Assembly: GCA_015039365.1 (NCBI GenBank)
Contig: WION01000030.1
Coordinates: forward strand, 1-64,000
Direction of reading: 5' to 3'
Origin: Amanita rubescens
Lineage: Eukaryota; Basidiomycota; Agaricomycetes; Agaricales; Amanitaceae
DNA length: 64,000 nucleotides
In this document: positions 62,647-64,000 of the stretch, one piece after another
Layout of the letters: every line of letters starts with the position of its first letter
How positions within the stretch are numbered: the stretch's first letter is position 1
Translations under genes and position numbers: made by a program
Notes under the pieces: model-generated
Told to the model about the DNA's origin: nothing
Seen by the model: the letters and a program-made list of their open reading frames with translations, nothing else
The model's database searches: none

Positions 62647-64000
62647 TTTTTTTTTTTTTTTTAATTATAAAGGTTTTCATTTGAGCAAGGCATAATTTAA
62701 TACAGGTAGGCATTGTGACACAAGTCACATAATGGGATAATGCGTGTTTACGCGCATGTTAATGTGTTTAGTAGTATTTTTCTAAGGGGAAAAGAGAGAA
62801 GCTGAATATAGAAAGAAGGAAGTCACGGTACGTCAAGAGGAAGATCAGTAAATGAGAAGATAGTAGGATTTTCTTTGATAATTTTAGCAAGGGATTCGTT
62901 GTTTTTGGAATTGTTAGTCCATTCTCGTAAAGAAGGAAAAGAGAAGTGATACCTGCATCGTGTTAAGATGTGTTCACGTGTCTGGTAAGTCCCGGGTTGG
63001 CATGTTGGGCAATCTGTTGATTTATCCGGAAACATCCGTTGGTTGTGTTCTCCTGTTGGTGCGTGATTGGTCATGGCATACGTGAGCCTTGTCATTCTTT
63101 CTCTATTGTCATCTGCCATGTCAAAGAAGAATCTTTTCCTCTTTCCCGAAGACCCTAACATGGGTAGGTAACGCTTTCGGTTGTATTTAACCGTGAGCCA
63201 TTGTCTGCCTCTATAAGCCTGGGAGCTGGCCCTAATTCTCCATAGGTTGTTCATGCGTCGCCTTTGCTTGTCAGTGAAGTGTTGTTTTAAAATTTGAGGT
63301 CCAGTCTCTGCTGGGACAACTTGGGATGCAAGGGCATCCGCTTTTTCATTTCCCTCGATGCCAGAGTGCGATGGGCAATGTGCGAAGTGAAGGGATTGAA
63401 TGGTACCGTCTGCGAAAAGGTCTAGGAGCAAGAGGTTTATTCTGACAGATTCCATTTGATTGGAGTGTGTGTCCATGTTTAGCACACCCTGGATGACACT
63501 CTTGTTGTCAATGATGAGCCAGAGGTTAGGTTTGATCCGTTCTTTATTATTGCTTGCCCATGCGATTGCCATTCCTAACGCAACTATTTCCGCATCATAT
63601 GAGGATCCTGCTGGGCAGTCGGCTGCATCCATAATTTCAAACGTTCTATGATCAGATACGACAAAGGCGGCTCGTCCTCGCTTTTTGTCTTTCCAGTAAC
63701 CGCCGTCAGTGTAGATGACAGTGGCATTGTCATTGCTCTCCACCTCCCTGAGCCATTCTCGATACTCTCTCATCCATCCGCCGAACTCCTCGCTGTCCTT
63801 TTTTGGAGCGTCCATCCTCGTTCGCTCAATGTTTTCACCATATACATCCTCGACCCTGTGCCCTGGTCTATTGACAGGGTGGTACACATCAAATTGTTCC
63901 CTGATTTGTCCTTTGAATGTCCTGAGCCTAGTATTGGGGTTGTTGCTCAGGAGATGACGCAGACGCCATTTAGGTCTTATTCTTCTGGTTGACGGTTTAA
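62647..64000 (-). mobile_element. 3' end of a non-LTR (LINE-like) retrotransposon
   Basis: A run of ~18 T at 62647-62664 is a poly(A) tail on the minus strand, followed upstream by a ~160 bp 3' UTR and the RNase H-bearing frame. The element continues beyond the window edge. Confidence 0.7.
62823..63998 (-). CDS. LINE-like polyprotein C-terminus: RNase H and zinc motif (partial)
   Basis: The frame is open to the window end, so the reverse transcriptase part is outside. The visible part has an RNase H: VIYTDGGYWKDKKRGRAAFV (first Asp), SSYDAEIVALGMAIAW (Glu), LIIDNKSVIQGV (Asp) and CPSHSGIEGNEKADALAS (the late His/Asp motif). A C-terminal finger CPTCQPGTYQTREHILTRC (C-x2-C...H-x4-C) follows, as in Tad-like fungal LINEs. 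No stop in 391 codons, so it may be a recent copy. Confidence 0.8.
   Translation of the reverse strand, partial: KPSTRRIRPKWRLRHLLSNNPNTRLRTFKGQIREQFDVYHPVNRPGHRVEDVYGENIERTRMDAPKKDSEEFGGWMREYREWLREVESNDNATVIYTDGGYWKDKKRGRAAFVVSDHRTFEIMDAADCPAGSSYDAEIVALGMAIAWASNNKERIKPNLWLIIDNKSVIQGVLNMDTHSNQMESVRINLLLLDLFADGTIQSLHFAHCPSHSGIEGNEKADALASQVVPAETGPQILKQHFTDKQRRRMNNLWRIRASSQAYRGRQWLTVKYNRKRYLPMLGSSGKRKRFFFDMADDNRERMTRLTYAMTNHAPTGEHNQRMFPDKSTDCPTCQPGTYQTREHILTRCRYHFSFPSLREWTNNSKNNESLAKIIKENPTIFSFTDLPLDVP

Noticed and set aside
1..64000. CRISPR arrays, bacterial operons, rRNA or tRNA genes
   Set aside because: No spaced identical repeats, no Shine-Dalgarno-type organisation, no rRNA; a scan for B-box GGTTCGA-type motifs found no tRNA with a matching cloverleaf.

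Overview
This is nuclear DNA from a filamentous basidiomycete, most likely an Agaricomycete. The evidence is dense 45-60 bp introns with GT...AG borders, microexons, a Zn2Cys6 regulator of the type common in mushrooms, a STK32/YANK-like kinase, and nested Ty1/copia and Ty3/gypsy LTR retrotransposons. No species is assigned.

Layout. (1) 1-21.4 kb is a compact housekeeping island: PAT1 (3' end), a type II membrane glycosyltransferase, a mitoferrin, a xanthine/hypoxanthine phosphoribosyltransferase, RPC4 of RNA polymerase III, a Zn2Cys6 factor, TAF10, SGF73, a p24 cargo receptor, ETR1, an ATP-dependent DNA ligase, a STK32-type kinase and guanylate kinase. Spacers are often under 100 bp, with several divergent or convergent pairs. 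TAF10 and SGF73, both SAGA subunits, lie 43 bp apart. (2) 21.5-49.8 kb is a retrotransposon nest. A decayed gypsy fragment (minus strand) is split by a young copia element (Copia A, 21680-29714, target duplication CTATG). About 1.6 kb further on, a complete chromodomain gypsy element (Gypsy B, 33292-49840, duplication ATAGC) is split by a second copia of the same family (Copia B, 39976-48106, duplication ATTCC). (3) 49.8-64 kb holds an EPL1 pseudogene, a 2.7 kb stretch unusually rich in short hairpins, a casein kinase I gene, non-autonomous DNA transposons, a five-unit tandem repeat, and the RNase H end of a non-LTR retrotransposon running off the window.

The least familiar biology is in the retroelements and the hairpin region. 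The copia family carries an extra reading frame ahead of gag-pol, apparently reached by splicing, with a PPSY motif and a C-terminal membrane segment; its TAA is one base from the gag-pol ATG. Its primer site matches the anticodon arm of initiator tRNA-Met (half-tRNA priming). The gypsy element appears self-priming (12 bp perfect complement between its primer site and the presumed transcript 5' end), has a GGGTTTT -1 frameshift site with a hairpin 7 nt downstream at the gag/pol joint, and carries a third reading frame after pol with a CCHH knuckle and a PPTY motif. The hairpin field at 51.87-54.54 kb has no explanation I recognise.

Exon borders were derived by hand from reading-frame continuity and splice signals. 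Where all exons were resolved, this is stated; otherwise only the span is given.
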